Assembly (NCBI GenBank): GCA_900470285.1
Contig: UCAG01000001.1
Span: forward strand, 248,001-312,000
Length of the DNA: 64,000 nt
Source of the DNA: Hyphomicrobiales bacterium
Lineage (GTDB): Bacteria > Pseudomonadota > Alphaproteobacteria > Rhizobiales > Rhizobiaceae
Direction of reading: 5' to 3'
Part shown: positions 61,210 through 64,000 of the stretch, one piece after another
How the letters are laid out: each line of letters begins with the position of its first letter
How positions within the stretch are numbered: the stretch's first letter is position 1
Position numbers and translations under genes: made by a program
Notes under the pieces: model-generated
Seen by the model: the letters and a program-made list of their open reading frames with translations, nothing else
Told to the model about the DNA's origin: nothing
The model's database searches: none

Positions 61210-62037
61210 ATGAATAATCAGAATAAAGATAATTCCGTCATATTTATTAATGACTTAGCAGATAAGCGCCTCGGCGCTTATCTCAATATTAAAGAAAAAG
61301 ACCTTACAGGGCGTGAAGCCCGCTTCATTGCAGAAGGCAAGGTCGTTTTACGTGTTCTGCTGAACTCGTCTCAGTTCGAAGCTGAATCTCTTCTTATTAC
61401 CGAGAACAAACTAGCCGGTCTTCAGGATATTTTACCTCTGGTTCCGGAGCATGTCCCTGTTTATGCAGTCTCGCCATCCGATATGGATCAGATTGCGGGT
61501 TTCAATGTTCACCGGGGCATTCTCGCTGTCGGGAAAAGAAAAAGCCTTCATAATATTCAGAATCTTATAGAGAATTTACCTGAGAATGCCCTTATCCTGA
61601 TACTCTGCGGCATATCCAATCACGACAATATCGGGTCAATCTTTCGCAATGCGGCGGCCTTTGAGGCCAATTGCGTCATGCTGGATGAAACATGCTGCGA
61701 CCCGCTTTACCGGAAAGCAATCCGCGTTTCTGTCGGTGCAACACTACAGGTTCCCTATGTCCACAACGGTAATATCGACGGTATTGTAAAAACCGTTGCC
61801 GAAGCAGGTATCAACCTCATTGCACTATCACCGCAAAGCCCACAATCGCTTTATGATCTGCCTGTAAAAGGACGAACAGCGCTTTTGCTGGGCACTGAGG
61901 GGGAAGGCCTGCCACAGCATTTGCTTACCTCTTTGCAAAGCGCCCGTATCCCTATGTCCCGCCGGTTTGACAGCCTGAATGTTGCAACAGCTTCAGGCAT
62001 CGCATTATCATGCCTCAGCCGCGCATATTTTGATTAA
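61210..62037 (+). CDS. TrmH/SpoU-family RNA 2'-O-methyltransferase
   Basis: A 275-residue SPOUT methyltransferase. An N-terminal RNA-binding L30e-like domain (EGKVVLRVLLNSSQFEAESL) is followed by the catalytic domain: motif 1 GISNHDNIGSIFRNAAAF, motif 2 ALLLGTEGEGLP, motif 3 IPMSRRFDSLNVATASGIAL. Asn and Arg of NIGSIFRNA are the usual active-site residues. The target (rRNA or tRNA ribose) is unknown. It is 9 bp after the NolR-like gene. The pair sits in an AT-rich stretch, so a transfer origin is possible. Confidence 0.9.
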   Translation: MNNQNKDNSVIFINDLADKRLGAYLNIKEKDLTGREARFIAEGKVVLRVLLNSSQFEAESLLITENKLAGLQDILPLVPEHVPVYAVSPSDMDQIAGFNVHRGILAVGKRKSLHNIQNLIENLPENALILILCGISNHDNIGSIFRNAAAFEANCVMLDETCCDPLYRKAIRVSVGATLQVPYVHNGNIDGIVKTVAEAGINLIALSPQSPQSLYDLPVKGRTALLLGTEGEGLPQHLLTSLQSARIPMSRRFDSLNVATASGIALSCLSRAYFD

Positions 62038-62427
62038 ACAATGAAATCTCGAACGATCTGCTTCACATAATCAAAAGCAAGTTGGTCACTTTACCGAATA
62101 GTCAGCCAGATATATACAACCTTAAATAGAATTATAAAACTCTAAATTATTAGTTCAACAAAACATTAAACATATGAATATCAACACTCTTTTCAGAGTG
62201 AGAATCTAAACTCAATTTTATTGATGAACAGTATCAATCTCGGAAATATCTGTTTCAGCTTCTGGCTGTTAATCTATTACAATGTATTTTCTGGATTTTT
62301 ATAATTAATCGCACCAGACAAAGATGAAATATTCATCTGACACACTATATCGAGTACAAGAGTCTCTAATATAAGCAGAAATCAATTTTACAAGCTTATA
62401 TTTTCTGAAAAAAACTTAGCACATAAA
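62038..62427. other. AT-rich intergenic stretch
   Basis: About 390 bp without a gene between the converging TrmH and mnmA genes. Only a small CACTC / GAGTG hairpin near 62188-62203 was seen. Base composition is clearly lower in GC than the coding neighbours. Confidence 0.5.
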
Positions 62428-62474
62428 TAATCCGGAGCAAACAAATGTATCACTCATTTGTTTGCTCCGGATTA
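62428..62474. terminator. Perfect 20-bp hairpin after mnmA
   Basis: TAATCCGGAGCAAACAAATG / its exact complement at 62455-62474, loop TATCACT. It is 32 bp beyond the mnmA stop (minus strand). Only a delayed T run follows on minus (about 12 nt later). Likely a terminator of mnmA, but far longer and more perfect than others in the window. Confidence 0.6.
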
Positions 62475-62506
62475 CAATTCTCAATATTCAGCAATAATCA
62501 CACAGA

Positions 62507-63718
62507 TTAAGCTGCAGACACCGAACCCGATGTCGTTTCTGCGCCATTACCAGTCAGCTCACGCAGCATTTTTTCTGCTTCCGGAGCGCGTTCAGAACGG
62601 GCAATGAAACCGCCGCCGAATACGCGTGCCGTATTGCTGTCATCAGAATAGAGCACACAAGCCTGTCCCGGAGCGATACCGCTTTCACCATCGATCAGCT
62701 CAACCCAGGTCTGTCCGTCCGCATGGTGCAGCACGGCAGGCTTTGGCGGACGTGTTGAACGCACTTTGGCAAAGACTTCCATACCTTCCGCAGGCAGATC
62801 AGCAAGCGGACCATCTCCCAGCCAGTTCATATCACGCAGAAACACTTTGTGTGTTTCCAGCGCTTCACGCGGGCCGACGATAACACGCGCATGGACAGCA
62901 TCCAGATGCACAACATAAAGAGGTTCACCGGTGGCAATACCAATACCGCGACGCTGACCAACTGTATAATGAACAATACCGTCATGATCGCCCAGAACAC
63001 GGCCATCAATATGGACGATATGACCGCGTGTTGCCGCTTCCGGCTTCAAGCGGGAGATAATATCGGAATATTTGCCCTGCGGGACAAAGCAAATGTCCTG
63101 ACTGTCCTGCTTCTTGGCAACAGTCAGCCCCATTTCCTCAGCCATTTCACGAACCTGCGCCTTTGGCAGATTACCCAGCGGGAAGCGCAGATAATCGATC
63201 TGCTCCTGCGTGGTGGCAAAAAGGAAGTAGCTCTGATCGCGATCCGCATCAACAGGGCGGAATAGAGCTCTGTGAGCGCCGTTTGTACCGCTGCGGATAT
63301 AGTGACCTGTCGCAAGTGCTGCCGCACCCAGATCACGCGCTGTGGCCAGCAGATCAGCAAATTTTACTGTCTGGTTACAAGCAACACACGGAATCGGTGT
63401 TTCACCGCTTACATAGCTGTTGGCAAAAGGATTGATCACGGCTTCGCGGAAGCGTGCTTCATAATCCAAAACGTAATGCGGGATACCCAGGCTTTCGGAA
63501 ACGCGGCGTGCATCTTCAATGTCCTGTCCTGCACAGCAGGAACCGGCGCGGTGTACGGCAGCGCCATGATCATAGAGCTGAAGGGTTACACCAACAACAT
63601 CATAGCCTTCACGCTTGAGAATACCGGCAACAACCGAAGAATCAACGCCCCCTGACATTGCAACAACAATGCGCGTATCTTCCGGCTTTCCCGGCAAATC
63701 GAGGCTGTTCAGTTTCAT
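62507..63718 (-). CDS. mnmA: tRNA-specific 2-thiouridylase MnmA
   Basis: A 403-residue enzyme that makes 2-thiouridine at wobble position 34 of Lys, Glu and Gln tRNAs. The PP-loop is [30 protein letters not shown] holds the first catalytic cysteine, [12 protein letters not shown] the second, and [11 protein letters not shown] is conserved. ATG at 63718 matches the family start [12 protein letters not shown]; upstream ATGs in frame add unrelated residues. Convergent with TrmH. Confidence 0.96.
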   Translation of the reverse strand: MKLNSLDLPGKPEDTRIVVAMSGGVDSSVVAGILKREGYDVVGVTLQLYDHGAAVHRAGSCCAGQDIEDARRVSESLGIPHYVLDYEARFREAVINPFANSYVSGETPIPCVACNQTVKFADLLATARDLGAAALATGHYIRSGTNGAHRALFRPVDADRDQSYFLFATTQEQIDYLRFPLGNLPKAQVREMAEEMGLTVAKKQDSQDICFVPQGKYSDIISRLKPEAATRGHIVHIDGRVLGDHDGIVHYTVGQRRGIGIATGEPLYVVHLDAVHARVIVGPREALETHKVFLRDMNWLGDGPLADLPAEGMEVFAKVRSTRPPKPAVLHHADGQTWVELIDGESGIAPGQACVLYSDDSNTARVFGGGFIARSERAPEAEKMLRELTGNGAETTSGSVSAA

Positions 63719-64000
63719 GATTAGGTCCATATCCGGGGTAAAAACCCGATATCTTGCTTCAAATTCTCCCCTTATATAGGCCATTGTGACCCGCCTTGCC
63801 AAGATGCCGCAGGGCAAAGGAGATTTTTTAATAAAATATTTTGAGCCGAAAACGAGTAAAAAAGCCTCAAAACGGCTTAAATATGGCGTTTTCAAGCTCT
63901 TTCTACATAATCTTTAATGAAAATTATTATTTATTACCAGAGCCTTACCGAGTGCTTAGCTCTTTTTTAAAGCTGTGACGCTATCGTGAAGCGTGATTAG
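63719..64000. other. Upstream of mnmA to window edge
   Basis: 282 bp with no gene recognised. AT-rich near 63890-63940. It should contain the mnmA promoter; a gene may begin or end outside the window. Confidence 0.4.

Noticed and set aside
1-64000. CRISPR array, prophage, IS element, integron
   Set aside because: No regularly spaced repeats, transposase, integrase or phage structural genes were found on either strand.

Overview
The window looks like chromosomal DNA of an alphaproteobacterium of the order Hyphomicrobiales (Rhizobiales), most likely in or near the Brucellaceae (Brucella/Ochrobactrum/Pseudochrobactrum type). This rests on protein families and gene order: a BA14K-family protein, a PetP/PetR-like pair, a NolR-like ArsR regulator, an alphaproteobacterial-type MidA/NDUFAF7 methyltransferase beside lgt, a DUF1285 / CoA-NUDIX / CCA-transferase cluster divergent from a MoxR-DUF58-DUF4159 operon, and many RIME-like palindromic repeats between genes. 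Genus assignment is inference. No phage, IS element, CRISPR array, rRNA or tRNA gene was recognised.

Layout. 1-9.4 kb: the 3' end of uvrB, an SLT/SPOR lytic transglycosylase, a cold-shock gene with a long structured leader, BA14K, an MBL hydrolase, then petP-petR-histidine kinase. 9.4-16 kb: a repeat-filled gap, ybjN and ubiK, and the lgt-midA-pgeF-M24-lipoprotein run, preceded by two long inverted repeats. 16-24 kb: prs, a glutathione transferase whose Shine-Dalgarno lies inside a perfect hairpin, a HerA-like ATPase, an unusually short ribosomal protein L25, pth, ychF, two tandem MaoC-like genes and apt. 24-32 kb: the cytochrome bc1 operon (petABC) and two ABC half-exporters. 32-38 kb: trmL, hemF, an OXA-type class D beta-lactamase whose 3' end lies in a dispersed repeat, then cca, CoA-NUDIX and DUF1285. 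38-45 kb: the MoxR/DUF58/DUF4159 envelope operon. 45-51 kb: GNAT, glutathionyl-hydroquinone reductase, OmpW, Rsm22-like methyltransferase and DUF2333. 51-60 kb: a choline ABC importer (choXWV) and a dipeptide ABC importer (dppABCDF), each with a strong hairpin just after the binding-protein gene. 60-64 kb: a HugZ-like protein, then an AT-rich stretch with a NolR-like regulator and a TrmH methyltransferase, and mnmA.

Most genes are core functions: respiration (bc1, ubiK, hemF), envelope and lipoprotein maturation (lgt, lytic transglycosylase, pgeF, OmpW), translation and tRNA processing (L25, pth, cca, trmL, mnmA, TrmH, Rsm22) and nutrient import. No obvious large unknown system is visible. 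The novelty is mainly in non-coding structure: the SD-sequestering hairpin at 17349-17380, the twin inverted repeats at 11056-11220, the candidate cold-shock leader at 2632-2741, the 20-bp perfect hairpin at 62428-62474, the intra-operon hairpins of the two importers, and the repeat families. The NolR-like/TrmH pair in its AT-rich setting is the best candidate for an uncharacterised protein module. GC statements are by eye; no searches were run.
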